DNA from: JANPPS01 sp965246835
GTDB lineage: Bacteria > Pseudomonadota > Alphaproteobacteria > Acetobacterales > Acetobacteraceae
NCBI GenBank assembly: GCA_965246835.1
Contig: CBDFFQ010000001.1
Coordinates: forward strand, 3,224,001 to 3,288,000
Direction of reading: 5' to 3'
DNA: 64,000 nucleotides
Under the pieces are notes generated by a model. That model did not search any database. It saw only the letters and a program-made list of their open reading frames with translations, and was not told the DNA's origin. Both the position numbers and the translations under genes were made by a program. Below are positions 27,925 to 37,365 of the stretch, one piece after another. Numbering within the stretch: position 1 is the first letter of the stretch; each line of letters begins with the position of its first letter.

Positions 27925-28631
27925 TCTGGCTGGCGTTGGTCTTGCTGATGGCGACCGCCCTGGCGCCCCTCGTTTGGGTGCTGCGGCGGGATACGGGCAC
28001 GCGCGGCGGGCGGGACCCGGCGCTCGAGCTGCATCGCACACAGCTCCTGGAACTCGACCGCGACCGCGACGAGGGCCGCATCCTGCCGGCCGAGCACGCG
28101 ACGGCGGTGCTGGAGGTGCAGCGGCGCCTGCTGGCCGTGGCGGCGGGGCAGGACCGGCCGGTGCGCACCGGGTCCCGCGCGCCGTTGCTGGCGGCACTGG
28201 TGGCGGTCCCGGTCGCCGGCTTGCTGCTCTACGCCATCAACGGGCAGCCCGGCATCCCGACCCTGGCCGGCGACACCGCCGCGCTCGCCGGTCTGCAGCG
28301 CCAGGCGGAGGAGGCGGCGCTGATCCAGCAGCTGCGCGAACGGCTGGCGACCTTGGACCCTAGGAGCGACCAGGCGCGGCAGGGCTACGTGTTGCTGGGC
28401 AATGTGGAGGACACCCGCGGCAACTACGCAGCCGCGGCGGAGGCCTGGCGCACGGCGCTCACGGCCAAGTTCGACGCGACGCTCGCGGCCCGTACCGCGG
28501 AGGCGATGAGCCAGGCGGAGGGGCGCGTCACGCCATCGAGCGCCGCGCTGTTCCGCCGGGCACTGGCGGCGGCGCCGGCGGATGCGCCGTGGCGGGGCGC
28601 GGTGGAGCAGCGTCTGGCGACGGCGCCGTAA
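27921..28631 (+). CDS. ccmI: Cytochrome c maturation TPR protein CcmI
   Basis: A 236-aa apocytochrome c chaperone. The N-terminal helix (MIWLALVLLMATALAPLVWVL) and the conserved ELHRTQLLELDRDRDEGRI cytoplasmic loop are followed by a second helix (LLAALVAVPVAGLLLYAI). A short TPR-like periplasmic region (GYVLLGNVEDTRGNYAAAAEAWRTAL) closes it. It is shorter than many CcmI proteins, with only about two repeats visible. The last gene of the operon, it ends 12 nt before the convergent aminotransferase gene. Confidence 0.88.
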   Translation: MIWLALVLLMATALAPLVWVLRRDTGTRGGRDPALELHRTQLLELDRDRDEGRILPAEHATAVLEVQRRLLAVAAGQDRPVRTGSRAPLLAALVAVPVAGLLLYAINGQPGIPTLAGDTAALAGLQRQAEEAALIQQLRERLATLDPRSDQARQGYVLLGNVEDTRGNYAAAAEAWRTALTAKFDATLAARTAEAMSQAEGRVTPSSAALFRRALAAAPADAPWRGAVEQRLATAP

Positions 28632-28643
28632 GCCCGCGCGGGA

Positions 28644-29792
28644 TTACCGGAATTGCTCCAGCCGATCTGCCAACTGGCCAATCCCCACCTGATCCGTGTT
28701 GGCGAACGCGATCCGCACATGCCGCTCCTGCCCCGGCCCGAACGCGCTGCCGGGCAGGCACACGGCGCCCAGCTCCGCCCCCATCCGCTCTGCCACCGCG
28801 GCACTCGCCACCCCCTCGAACGGGTGCCGCACATACGCGAAATAGGAGCCGAGGGACTCCACGCGCCACTCCGGCAGGCGCTGGAAGGCGGCGCGGACAG
28901 TGTCGGCACGGTCGTTGATGAGGGCGCGGTTGCCGGCGCGCCACTCCGCGAGCGCGCCGATGCCCCAGGTGATGGCGGCCTGGGTGCCGCGATGGGGGCA
29001 GATATGCAGGCTGTCCAGGATCTTGGTGAGCTGCCCCGCGACCGGCTCTCCCGCCGTGACCGCGCCCAGCCGATGGCCGGGCACGCAATACGCCTTGGAG
29101 AAGCTGTACAGCCCGATCAGGTGGTCCGCCCAGTCCGGATCATCGAACAGTTCGTGCGCACGCTCCTGGCCCGCCGGCAGGAAGTCGCGATACGTCTCGT
29201 CCAAAATCAGGAACAGGTTCCGGCGGCGGCACAGCGCAAGGAACGCCGCGATCACCGAGGGCGGATAGACGGCACCGGTCGGGTTGTTGGGGGTGATCAG
29301 CACGATGGCGCGGGTGCGATCGTCGATCAGTGTCTCGGCTTCGGCCGGGTCGGGCACGAAGCCGTGTTCGGCGTGGCAAGGCAGGGGCCGCGGTTCGATG
29401 CCCAGCATCTGGCAGCTTTGCTGATGATTCCAGAACCACGGTGTGGGCAGCAACACGCTTTCACCCGCCTGCGCGATCGCGAGGAGTGTCGCGAAGAAGG
29501 CCTGGTTGCACCCGGCGGTGATCACGACCTCATCGGGCGTCACGCCACGCTGCGCCGCATACGCCTCCCGCAGCGGCAGGTCCCCATTGATCAGGCCATA
29601 CCGGGCCATCGCCGGATCGCTGGCCGCCGCGGCGGCGTGGGCCAACAAGTCCGGATGCGGCGCATAGCCCGGCACCGCCTGACACAGATCCAGCAACGGG
29701 CCATGCGCCCCCTCATAGCGCCGCGCCCAGGCATGGGCCTCCAGAATGGGCGGGGCGTCGATACGGGCAACGAGCGGATTTAGAGCGGGCAT
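28644..29792 (-). CDS. Class I/II pyridoxal-phosphate aminotransferase
   Basis: A 382-aa fold-type I aminotransferase. Key blocks: AGCNQAFF, PNNPTGAVY, LILDETYRDF, and the PLP lysine in YSFSKAYCVPGHRLG. The start is ATG 29792 (MPALNPLVARIDAPP); a longer frame to 29846 would overlap the divergent gene's leader. The amino-acid substrate cannot be told from sequence; aspartate or aromatic amino acids are possible. It is divergent from the dehydrogenase gene. Confidence 0.9.
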   Translation of the reverse strand: MPALNPLVARIDAPPILEAHAWARRYEGAHGPLLDLCQAVPGYAPHPDLLAHAAAAASDPAMARYGLINGDLPLREAYAAQRGVTPDEVVITAGCNQAFFATLLAIAQAGESVLLPTPWFWNHQQSCQMLGIEPRPLPCHAEHGFVPDPAEAETLIDDRTRAIVLITPNNPTGAVYPPSVIAAFLALCRRRNLFLILDETYRDFLPAGQERAHELFDDPDWADHLIGLYSFSKAYCVPGHRLGAVTAGEPVAGQLTKILDSLHICPHRGTQAAITWGIGALAEWRAGNRALINDRADTVRAAFQRLPEWRVESLGSYFAYVRHPFEGVASAAVAERMGAELGAVCLPGSAFGPGQERHVRIAFANTDQVGIGQLADRLEQFR

Positions 29793-29862
29793 ACGCGTAG
29801 TTGTTGGCTCGACCCTTGGCGCGTCAATGCGTAGGCTGCACACCAATCAGGGAGGACAGCCA

Positions 29863-31296
29863 ATGTATCCGGATGTGCAGCTGCACCTGAACGGCGCATG
29901 GACCGCGGCGCAGGCGGGCAAGACCCTCGATGTGCCGAACCCCGCGACCGGCGAGAGCAACGGCCGCGTCGCCCATGCCGAGCAGGCGGACCTCGATATT
30001 GCGCTGGAAGCGACGGTGCGCGGGTTCGCCACGTGGCGCCGTGTGTCGGCCTTCGATCGGTCGAAGCTGCTACGGAAAGCGGCCGACCTGCTGCGGTCCC
30101 GTGCCGATGACATCGCCCGGCTCATGACGCTCGAGCAAGGCAAGCCGCTCGCCGAGGCGCGCATGGAGACGGTGGCCGGCGCCGACATTATCGATTGGTT
30201 CGCGGAGGAGGCGCGCCGCACCTATGGCCGCGTGATCCCTGCGCGGGCGGAGGGTATCTATCAGCTCAGCTTGCGGGAGCCTGTGGGGCCCGTGGCGGCG
30301 TTCACGCCCTGGAACTTCCCGATCAACCAAGCCAATCGCAAGATTGCCATCGCGCTGGCGGCGGGCTGCTCGATCATCGTGAAGGGGCCGGAGGAGACGC
30401 CGGCCTCCTGCGCGGCGCTGGTGCAGTGCTACGTGGATGCCGGGTTGCCGCCCGGCGTGCTGCAGCTCGTGTTCGGCGTGCCGGCGGAAATCTCCGAGTA
30501 CCTGATTCCGCATCCGGCGATCCGAAAGATTTCGTTCACGGGATCGACAGCGGTCGGCAAGCAGCTCTCGGCGTTGGCGGGCGCCCACATGAAGCGGGTC
30601 ACGATGGAGCTGGGCGGCCATGCCCCGGCGATCGTGTTCAACGACGCCGACATCCCGGCCGCGACCAAGCATCTGGCCGGTGCCAAGTTCCGCAACGCCG
30701 GCCAGGTTTGCGTGAGCCCGACGCGGTTCCTGGTGCAGGAAGACGTGTTCGACCAGTTCGTGGACGGCTTCGCCAAGGCCGCGGCGGCGCTGAAAGTCGG
30801 CAATGGGATGGAGCCCGGCACCCAGATGGGGCCGCTCGCGAACCCCCGCCGGGTCGCGGCGATGGAGAGCCTGATTGCCGATGCCGTGCACCATGGCGCC
30901 GAGGTGCGCACGGGCGGCAAGCGCATCGGCAACACGGGCAATTTTTTCGAACCCACCGTGCTGACGGGGGTGCACGCCGAGATGCGGGTGATGAACGAGG
31001 AACCGTTCGGCCCGCTCGCGGTCATGGCGCCGTTCAAGCATTTCGACGAGGCGGTGGCGGAGGCGAACCGGCTACCCTACGGCCTCGCGAGCTACGCCTT
31101 CACCCGCTCCGCCAAGACGGCCGGGGCAATCGGGGCGGCGGTGGAGGCGGGGATGATGACCATCAACCATATCGGGCTCGCGCTGCCGGAGGTGCCGTTC
31201 GGCGGCGTGAAGGAGAGCGGGTATGGCTCCGAAGGCGGGGCCGAGGCGATCGAGGGCTATCTCAGCACAAAGTTCATCACGCAGGCGGGGGCATGA
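29863..31296 (+). CDS. NAD(P)-dependent succinate-semialdehyde-type dehydrogenase
   Basis: A 477-aa aldehyde dehydrogenase oxidising an aldehyde to an acid. The nucleotide region FTPWNFPINQANRKIA, the general base Glu in MELGGHAP, and the nucleophile Cys in NAGQVCVSPTRF are all present. The end motif PFGGVKESGYGSEGG is typical of succinate-semialdehyde dehydrogenases. GGAGGA at 29851-29856 fixes ATG 29863 over earlier in-frame codons. The downstream propeller gene overlaps by 4 nt. The substrate could also be a related semialdehyde. Confidence 0.9.
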   Translation: MYPDVQLHLNGAWTAAQAGKTLDVPNPATGESNGRVAHAEQADLDIALEATVRGFATWRRVSAFDRSKLLRKAADLLRSRADDIARLMTLEQGKPLAEARMETVAGADIIDWFAEEARRTYGRVIPARAEGIYQLSLREPVGPVAAFTPWNFPINQANRKIAIALAAGCSIIVKGPEETPASCAALVQCYVDAGLPPGVLQLVFGVPAEISEYLIPHPAIRKISFTGSTAVGKQLSALAGAHMKRVTMELGGHAPAIVFNDADIPAATKHLAGAKFRNAGQVCVSPTRFLVQEDVFDQFVDGFAKAAAALKVGNGMEPGTQMGPLANPRRVAAMESLIADAVHHGAEVRTGGKRIGNTGNFFEPTVLTGVHAEMRVMNEEPFGPLAVMAPFKHFDEAVAEANRLPYGLASYAFTRSAKTAGAIGAAVEAGMMTINHIGLALPEVPFGGVKESGYGSEGGAEAIEGYLSTKFITQAGA

Positions 31297-32324
31297 TGCG
31301 CACCATCGGGCTGATGACGGCGCTGTTGCTGACGGGCGCGGCGCAGGCGGAGCTCTACACCACGGGACCGGCTTATGTGCTGCCCAGCAGCGATACCGGC
31401 TGGGACTACATCACGTTCGATGCCACGACCGGCCGTTTGTTCATCGCCCGGCGCAAGGATGGGCTGACGGTGTTCGACACGCGGACCGGGACGGTGGTGG
31501 GCCAGGTGGAGGACAGCCTCGGCGCCAATGGGGTGCTGCTGGTGCCGGGCCAGACGCGGGCGTTCGTGGCGATGACGGACGGCACGATGCTGAGCTTCGA
31601 CACTGCGACGTTAAAGCGGATCGACCGCATCAAGCTGGATGACGGGGACCTGAACCAGGGCTTCTATGAGCCCACGACGCAGCGCGTGCACATGGTGGTG
31701 GGCGCGCGTCCGGACCGCACGACCTGGATTTCGGTGGATGCCAAGACGGGCCAGGTGCTGGGCCGCACCGTGTTCGACAGCAAGAAGATGGATGACCCGG
31801 CCGCCGACGGCGCCGGCACGATCTATGCCCCCATGCGGGACAAGAACGTGCTGAACCGGATGAGTGCCGCCGACCTGTCGATCCAAGCCACTTGGCCGCT
31901 CGGCCCCTGCGTGCAGCCCGTGGCCGTCGAATACGACCACGCCGCGCATCGCGTGCTGATCGCCTGCCGCGGGGATAAGCCGGTGTTCATCGCACTCGAC
32001 CCGGCGGATGGCCGCATCGTCGCCACGCTGCCGATCGGGCGCGGAGTGGACGGCATGGTGCATGATGTGGCCGGGGGGCTGCTGATCACGGCGGGGGGCG
32101 TGGATGGGACGATGAGCGTGATCAAGCAATCGGGGCCGGATGCCTATGCGCTGGTGGAGACAATCACCACGCGGCCGATGGCGCGGGTGCTGGCGTTGGA
32201 TGCGGAGCGGCGGCTGTGGACGGTGGCGGCGGGGTACTCGCAGGCGATCGGGGCGGATGGAAAGGCCGGGCCCGTGGCCTACCATCGCGATAGCTTTGCC
32301 GTCCTGTCCTATCTCCGCCGATGA
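31293..32324 (+). CDS. Exported YncE-like beta-propeller protein
   Basis: A 343-aa protein with a signal peptide (TIGLMTALLLTGAAQA) and repeated propeller strands: YITFDATTGRLFIARRKDGLTVFD, AFVAMTDGTMLSFD, HRVLIACRGDKPVFIALDPADGRIVATLPIG. This is the YncE/40-residue YVTN-type layout. It is presumably periplasmic and binds or stabilises partners; no active site is seen. The 4-nt overlap with the dehydrogenase gene suggests co-translation, but the functional link is unclear. Confidence 0.82.
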   Translation: MMRTIGLMTALLLTGAAQAELYTTGPAYVLPSSDTGWDYITFDATTGRLFIARRKDGLTVFDTRTGTVVGQVEDSLGANGVLLVPGQTRAFVAMTDGTMLSFDTATLKRIDRIKLDDGDLNQGFYEPTTQRVHMVVGARPDRTTWISVDAKTGQVLGRTVFDSKKMDDPAADGAGTIYAPMRDKNVLNRMSAADLSIQATWPLGPCVQPVAVEYDHAAHRVLIACRGDKPVFIALDPADGRIVATLPIGRGVDGMVHDVAGGLLITAGGVDGTMSVIKQSGPDAYALVETITTRPMARVLALDAERRLWTVAAGYSQAIGADGKAGPVAYHRDSFAVLSYLRR

Positions 32325-32390
32325 TGACCTAACGGTAATATTACTTGGCTTTAACGCACCCGCGGCCTGACCTGCGTCCCAGCAGAGTTG

Positions 32391-34489
32391 ATGGATGACA
32401 TGGTTGACATGATCGAGGCCGCACGGCCCGGCGGCCTGGTTCCGGCGCCCAGCACTGGTATGCTGTCGGAGCGAAACTTCCTGACGGGCCTCGCGAGTGA
32501 CGGGTCGGTGAGCAATAGCGGATTTTGGACCTCCGCGAATTTCGGCCTGGCGCATAAATGGAGCGGCGGCGTCGCGGGGAGCGGGGGCGGCACCGTGTCC
32601 TACTCGTTCGATAGCCGAGCGCTGTTCACACCGGCGGAACGCCAATCCCTGGTCTCGGGCCTCGCGCTATGGTCGGCGATCTGCAACATCTCGTTCACGG
32701 ACGCGCCGAGCTATGGATCGTTGGTGTTCACGCGCAATAACTCCGGTTCCGAATACGAAAACGACAGGGATACTGGCACCAATGCCGGGTCCAGGCTTCT
32801 GGGGTACACGCTGTCGGCCTCGATCAACATCGACAAGTCATTGGAGATGTGAACTCGTTCCAGTCGGTCGGCGCCTACGGGGTCGGATCCTTCGTCCATG
32901 AGGAGGGCCATATGATCGGCCTGGGGCATGGCGGCCCCTATAACGGCTCGGTCAACCCGGCGACGCAGCAATATTCTGCCTATGACAGCCGGCTCTGGAC
33001 CGTGATGTCGTATTTGGTGCCGGGTGATCCGCGGGCGCGGTATGCGGGCCAAGACGGCATTACCGGCACGAGCTGGGCCACGCGATACACACCGACCACG
33101 CCGATGATCGTGGACATCCTCGCGGCGCAGCAACTCTATGGCGCCCCGGTCACAACGCCGTTTTCTGGCGGGCAACGCTTCGGGTTCAACACCAATATCG
33201 CCGGGCCCACGGCGCGGTATTACGATTTCTCGGTCAACACGGTGCCGGTGGTGACGATCTGGGACCGGGGCACCGGCAACACGCTCGACCTGTCAGGCTA
33301 TACGCAGGATTCGACCGTGAACCTCAATCCCGGTTCGTTCAGCAGCGTGGCTGGCTTGTCCAACAACGTGGCGATCGCGTTCGGCACGGCGATCGACTCC
33401 GCGGTGGGCGGGCCGGGCAACGACACGTTCTTCCTGAACGGCAATGATGACCGGATCGACGGCAATCTGGGCTACGACACCGTGGTGCTGCCAGGCGCTA
33501 GAAGCGAGTACACCGTCCGCGCCCTCGGCCACGCCGTCGTGGTCCAGGACACGGTGCTGACGCGCGGGGGCACCAACCTCCTGGTCAATGTGGAGGCGAT
33601 CCGATTTGCCGACATGGGCGTGGCGGCGGGCGGTATCGTGACCTCGCCCCGGGACTTCAACGGGGATGGGCTCGCGGACCACCTCTGGCAGAACACGGAT
33701 GGCGTCGTGGCCGAATGGACCACGGGTGGCGGCACCGGGATCGTGGGCGGCGGTGGCGGCTGGACCGTGGCCGGCAGCGGCGATTTCGATGGCGATGGCA
33801 ACGCCGACCTGCTGTGGCGGGATGCGTCCGGCACGGTGGTCGAGTGGTCGATGCGGGACCGCGCCGTGCTGAGCAGCGGCGGAATCGGCGGGGACGGCAC
33901 CTGGTCCGTGGTGACGACGGGCGATTTCAACGGCGACGGCAAGACCGACATTGTCTGGCGCAACGGCGCCACCGGCCAGTGCCAGCTCTGGGACATGGAC
34001 GGCCGGGCGACCATCGCTGCGGGAAATTTGGGCGGGGACCTCGACTGGTCGATCGTCGGCAGCGGCGATTTCAATGGCGATGGCCACGCGGATTTGCTGT
34101 GGCGCAATACGAACGGCACCGTCGTGGAGTGGCTGATGAACGACCGCGCGGTGATCGACGCCGGCACGATCGGCACCGACCCGTCCTGGCGTTTCGTGGC
34201 CGCCGCCGACTTCAACCGGGACGGGCGGTCCGACATTCTGTGGCGCAACGAGTTTTCGGGCGTGGTGCAGGAATGGGACATGTCGGGGCTGACGGTGCAG
34301 AGCTCGGGCGCCCTGGGCGGGGACCTCGGCTGGTCCGTGAGCCGGGCGGAGGACGTGACCGGGGACGGCGCGGCGGATTTGTTCTGGCGGCAGGCGAGCA
34401 GCGGGGCGGTGGTGGAGTGGGATATGAGCGACCGGACCGTGACGGGCGCTCATGCGATCGGGGGGGATCTGGGGTGGCGGTTGGTGTGA
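32391..34489 (+). pseudogene. Frameshifted serralysin-like metalloprotease with FG-GAP/VCBS repeats
   Basis: Two frames together make one M10-type metalloprotease. Frame 1 (32391-32852) gives the N-terminal domain up to SASINIDKSLEM and a TGA. A second frame (from 32849) continues NSFQSVGAYGVGSFVHEEGHMIGLGHGG, with the zinc motif HExxHxxGxxH and Met-turn VMSYL, then a C-terminal half of about six 60-aa FG-GAP/VCBS repeats (DFNGDGxxDxLWR...VVEW). Adding one G at 32851 turns ATG-TGA-ACT into ATG-TGG-AAC-TCG and restores SLEMWNSFQSV, as expected for the family. So a one-base deletion, real or a sequence error, breaks it. No classical signal peptide is seen, in line with type I secretion of relatives. 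Confidence 0.82.
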
Positions 34490-34506
34490 TGTGAAGGAGA
34501 GTGCGC

Positions 34507-35169
34507 GTGCCGTTTGCGACATATATGGTTGCGTGCCGGGACGGCTCCATCTACACCGGTCATACCGAGAAGCTCGAAATTCGCTTCGATCAGCATAATT
34601 CCGGCTACTTTCCAACCTGCTACACCGTCAGCCGGAGACCGGTGACGTTGCTATGGTCCGAGACTTTCCAAACGCGCATCGAGGCGCTTGAGGCCGAACG
34701 GCAGATCAAGGGCTGGACGAAAGCAAAGAAGCTTGCGTTTGCCGCAGGTAGTTGGGCTCTGCTGGCGCAACTCGCCCGGTGCCGGACCGCGGGCCCTGTC
34801 GCGGGTCCTTCGACGGGCTCAGGACCAACGGAGCCTCTGGCGCGGGGAGCTGTCGCAATTGTCTCCGACCCCGCTCGTCCTGAGCTTGTCGAAGGACCGA
34901 CAGCCTGGCCCCGGACCCGGTGCCGGACGGCGGGCCCTGTTGCGGGTCCTTCGACGGGCTCAGGACGAACGGAGCCCGTGGTGCGCGGAGCTGTCGCAAT
35001 TGTCCCCGATCCCGCTGGTCCTGAGCCTGTCGAAGGACCGACAGCCTGGCCCCGGACCCGGTGCCGGAAGGCGGGCCCTGTCGCGGGTCCTTCGACGGGC
35101 TCAGGACGAACGGAGCCCGTGGTGCGCGGAGCTGTCGCAATTGTCTCCGTCGAAGGACCGACAGCCTGA
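34507..35169 (+). CDS. GIY-YIG nuclease-domain protein extended by translated repeats
   Basis: Residues 1-90 are a small stand-alone GIY-YIG domain of the UPF0213/YhbQ type: TYMVACRDGSIYTGHT (GIY/YIG strands), an Arg in LEIRFDQHNSG, and a conserved Glu in ALEAERQIKGWTKAKKLA. The start is GTG 34507, with AAGGAGA 7 nt upstream. From about residue 90 the ORF runs into a 141-bp repeat array, giving 47-aa repeats (GPVAGPSTGSGxTEP...PVEGPTAWPRTRC). It stops inside the truncated third unit. The tail is probably repeat invasion rather than function. The nuclease substrate is unknown. Confidence 0.8.
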   Translation: MPFATYMVACRDGSIYTGHTEKLEIRFDQHNSGYFPTCYTVSRRPVTLLWSETFQTRIEALEAERQIKGWTKAKKLAFAAGSWALLAQLARCRTAGPVAGPSTGSGPTEPLARGAVAIVSDPARPELVEGPTAWPRTRCRTAGPVAGPSTGSGRTEPVVRGAVAIVPDPAGPEPVEGPTAWPRTRCRKAGPVAGPSTGSGRTEPVVRGAVAIVSVEGPTA

Positions 35170-35316
35170 CCCGGCCCGGTGCCGGAAGGCGAGCCCTGTC
35201 GCGGGTCCTTCGACGGGCTCAGGACCAACGGAGCCCCTGGCGCGCGGAGCTGTCGCCGTTGTCCTCGATCCCGCTGGTCCTGAGCTTGTCGAAGGACCGA
35301 CAGCCTGACCCCGGCC
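34775..35316. repeat. Tandem array of four palindromic repeat units (141/141/118/~141 bp)
   Basis: Units begin near 34775, 34916, 35057 and 35175. Each has a left arm (34804-34826, 34945-34967, 35086-35108, 35204-35226) and an inverted right arm (34876-34898, 35017-35039, partial at 35148-35159, 35276-35298). The arm core is GTCCTTCGACGGGCTCAGGAC, a relative of the CCTTCGACAAGCTCAGG palindromes scattered in alphaproteobacterial genomes. Unit 3 has lost about 23 bp of its right side. The array lies between the GIY-YIG domain and the convergent parE gene. Confidence 0.95.
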
Positions 35317-35319
35317 TAA

Positions 35320-37305
35320 TCAAACATCCACATTCACCTCATCCACCGTCCGAGCCCGCTCCTGAATAAACTGGAACCGCAACTCCGGCTTGCGCCCCAT
35401 CAGGCTCTCCACCATCGCATCCGTCGCCACCTTGTCGTCCAGCAGCGCGTCCACCCGTAGCAGCGTGCGTTTGGCCGGGTTCATCGTCGTGTCTTTCAGT
35501 GCCATCGCCGGCATCTCGCCCAGGCCCTTGAAGCGGCTCACCTCCACCTTGGCGCCGGGCTTGAAGGCGGTGCGCATCAGGCGGTCCTTGTCGGCATCGT
35601 TCATGGCATAGACGGACTTCGCCCCCTGCGTGAGCCGGAACAGCGGCGGTTGCGCCAAATACAGATGCCCCCCGGTAATCAGCTTCGGCAGCTTGCGGTA
35701 GAAGAAGGTCAGCAGCAACGAGGCGATGTGCGCGCCGTCCACGTCCGCGTCCGTCATGATGATGACCCGGCCGTAGCGCAGCCGCGCCCCGTCATACCGC
35801 TCCCCGGCGCCGCAGCCCAACGCCTCGACCAGGTCCCGTAGCTCCACGTTGCCGGACAGCTTGTCGTCCGACGCGCTCGCCACGTTCAGGATCTTGCCCC
35901 GCAGCGGCAGCACCGCCTGCGTCTCGCGGTTGCGGGCCTGTTTGGCGGAGCCGCCGGCGCTGTCGCCCTCCACCAGAAAGATCTCGGTATCGTCGCGCAC
36001 CTCCCGCGTGCAATCCGTGAGCTTGCCCGGCAGGCGCAGGCGTCTCGTGGCACTCTTGCGGCTGACATCCTTGCTCTCGCGGCGGCGCAACCGGTCTTCG
36101 GCGCGCTCGATCACGAACGCCAGCAAGCCGTCGGCCTGGCCGGGATGGGCGCCGAGCCACTGGTCGAACCGGTCCCGCATCGCGGTCTCTACCAGGCGCT
36201 GCGCCTCGGGGCTGGTCAGCTTCTCCTTGGTCTGGCCCTGGAATTGCGGCTCGCGCACGAAGGCCGACAATTTGGCCGCCATCTGCGACTGTAGATCCTC
36301 CGCCGTCACGATCGCCGCGCGCTTGTTGGACCGCTGCTCGCCCCAGGCGCGCAGTCCCTTCAGCAGCGCCGCGCGGAACCCGGCCTCATGCGTGCCGCCC
36401 TGCGGCGTCGGCACCGTGTTGCAATAGGAATGCAGGAACCCATCCGCCCCATCGAGCCACGCCACGGCCCATTCGACCCGGCCGCCCGTCTGCCCGTTGG
36501 AGGGCGGCAGCTCCGACTCGCCGGCCCAAATTTCCGGGACCGCCAGCTCGGTGCCGTCGATGTCGTCCGTCAGGCTGTCCCGCAGGCCGCCCGGGAAGTG
36601 CAGCACGGCCTCAGCCGGGACGTCGCCGGTGACCAGCGCCGGGTCGCAGGTCCAGCGGATCTTCACGCCGCGGAACAAATAGGCCTTGGAGCGGCATAGG
36701 CGGTAGAGACGCGCCGGGCTGAACCGCAACGCAGCAAAGATCTCGGGGTCCGGATGGAAGCGGATGCTGGTGCCGCGCCGGTTATGCACCGCCCCGGCAT
36801 TCACGAGGGGCCCGAGCGGCTTTCCCCGCGCATAGGATTGCCGCCACAGCGTCCGTTCCCGCGCGACCTCGACCTCCATGGAGTCGGACAGCGCATTCAC
36901 CACGGAGCTACCGACGCCGTGCAGCCCGCCCGACGTCGCATACGCCTTGCCGCCGAACTTGCCGCCCGAATGCAGCGTGGTGAGGATGACCTCCAACGCG
37001 CTCAGATGCTTGAACTTCGGATGTGGATCGACCGGGATGCCGCGGCCATTGTCGCGGATGGTAAGCCAGTTGCCATCCTCGAGCGACACCTCGATCGCGC
37101 TGGCGTGCCCGGCCACGGCCTCGTCCATCGAGTTGTCCAGCACTTCGGCGGCGAGGTGGTGCAGGGCGGCTTCGTCGGTCCCGCCGATATACATGCCGGG
37201 GCGGCGGCGCACGGGCTCCAGGCCCTCGAGCACCTCGATATCCCGGGCGGAATAACTCCCCGGCTTATCCTCGCCGCTACCGAGCGAGGTCAGAAGATCG
37301 TTCAT
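35320..37305 (-). CDS. parE: DNA topoisomerase IV subunit B
   Basis: ATPase subunit that, with ParC, decatenates daughter chromosomes. The 661-aa length suits ParE. The GHKL ATP site is intact (EVLDNSMDEAVAGHA, DNGRGIPVD, ATSGGLHGVGSSVVNAL), as are the TOPRIM EGDSAGGSAKQARNR and MTDADVDGAHIASLLLTFFYR motifs. ParE rather than GyrB is favoured by the HPKFKHLSALEVILTTLHSGGKF spacing and the short C-terminus ending RTVDEVNVDV. Its stop lies right at the end of the palindromic repeat array. Confidence 0.95.
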   Translation of the reverse strand: MNDLLTSLGSGEDKPGSYSARDIEVLEGLEPVRRRPGMYIGGTDEAALHHLAAEVLDNSMDEAVAGHASAIEVSLEDGNWLTIRDNGRGIPVDPHPKFKHLSALEVILTTLHSGGKFGGKAYATSGGLHGVGSSVVNALSDSMEVEVARERTLWRQSYARGKPLGPLVNAGAVHNRRGTSIRFHPDPEIFAALRFSPARLYRLCRSKAYLFRGVKIRWTCDPALVTGDVPAEAVLHFPGGLRDSLTDDIDGTELAVPEIWAGESELPPSNGQTGGRVEWAVAWLDGADGFLHSYCNTVPTPQGGTHEAGFRAALLKGLRAWGEQRSNKRAAIVTAEDLQSQMAAKLSAFVREPQFQGQTKEKLTSPEAQRLVETAMRDRFDQWLGAHPGQADGLLAFVIERAEDRLRRRESKDVSRKSATRRLRLPGKLTDCTREVRDDTEIFLVEGDSAGGSAKQARNRETQAVLPLRGKILNVASASDDKLSGNVELRDLVEALGCGAGERYDGARLRYGRVIIMTDADVDGAHIASLLLTFFYRKLPKLITGGHLYLAQPPLFRLTQGAKSVYAMNDADKDRLMRTAFKPGAKVEVSRFKGLGEMPAMALKDTTMNPAKRTLLRVDALLDDKVATDAMVESLMGRKPELRFQFIQERARTVDEVNVDV

Positions 37306-37365
37306 GCTGTGTTCCCATCCTGACCCCGAACGTAGTCGTCCGGGATCAGGGGGGCAACCTCGGGC

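Noticed and set aside
32840..32855. Programmed ribosomal frameshift in the metalloprotease gene
   Set aside because: No slippery heptamer or downstream pseudoknot is evident; a one-base loss explains the break better.
34507..34780. GIY-YIG gene as a homing endonuclease in an intron or intein
   Set aside because: No interrupted host gene, group I intron core or intein splice motifs surround it.
34775..35316. Possible CRISPR array
   Set aside because: Units of 118-141 bp are nearly identical along their full length, with no unique spacers, and no cas genes are present.
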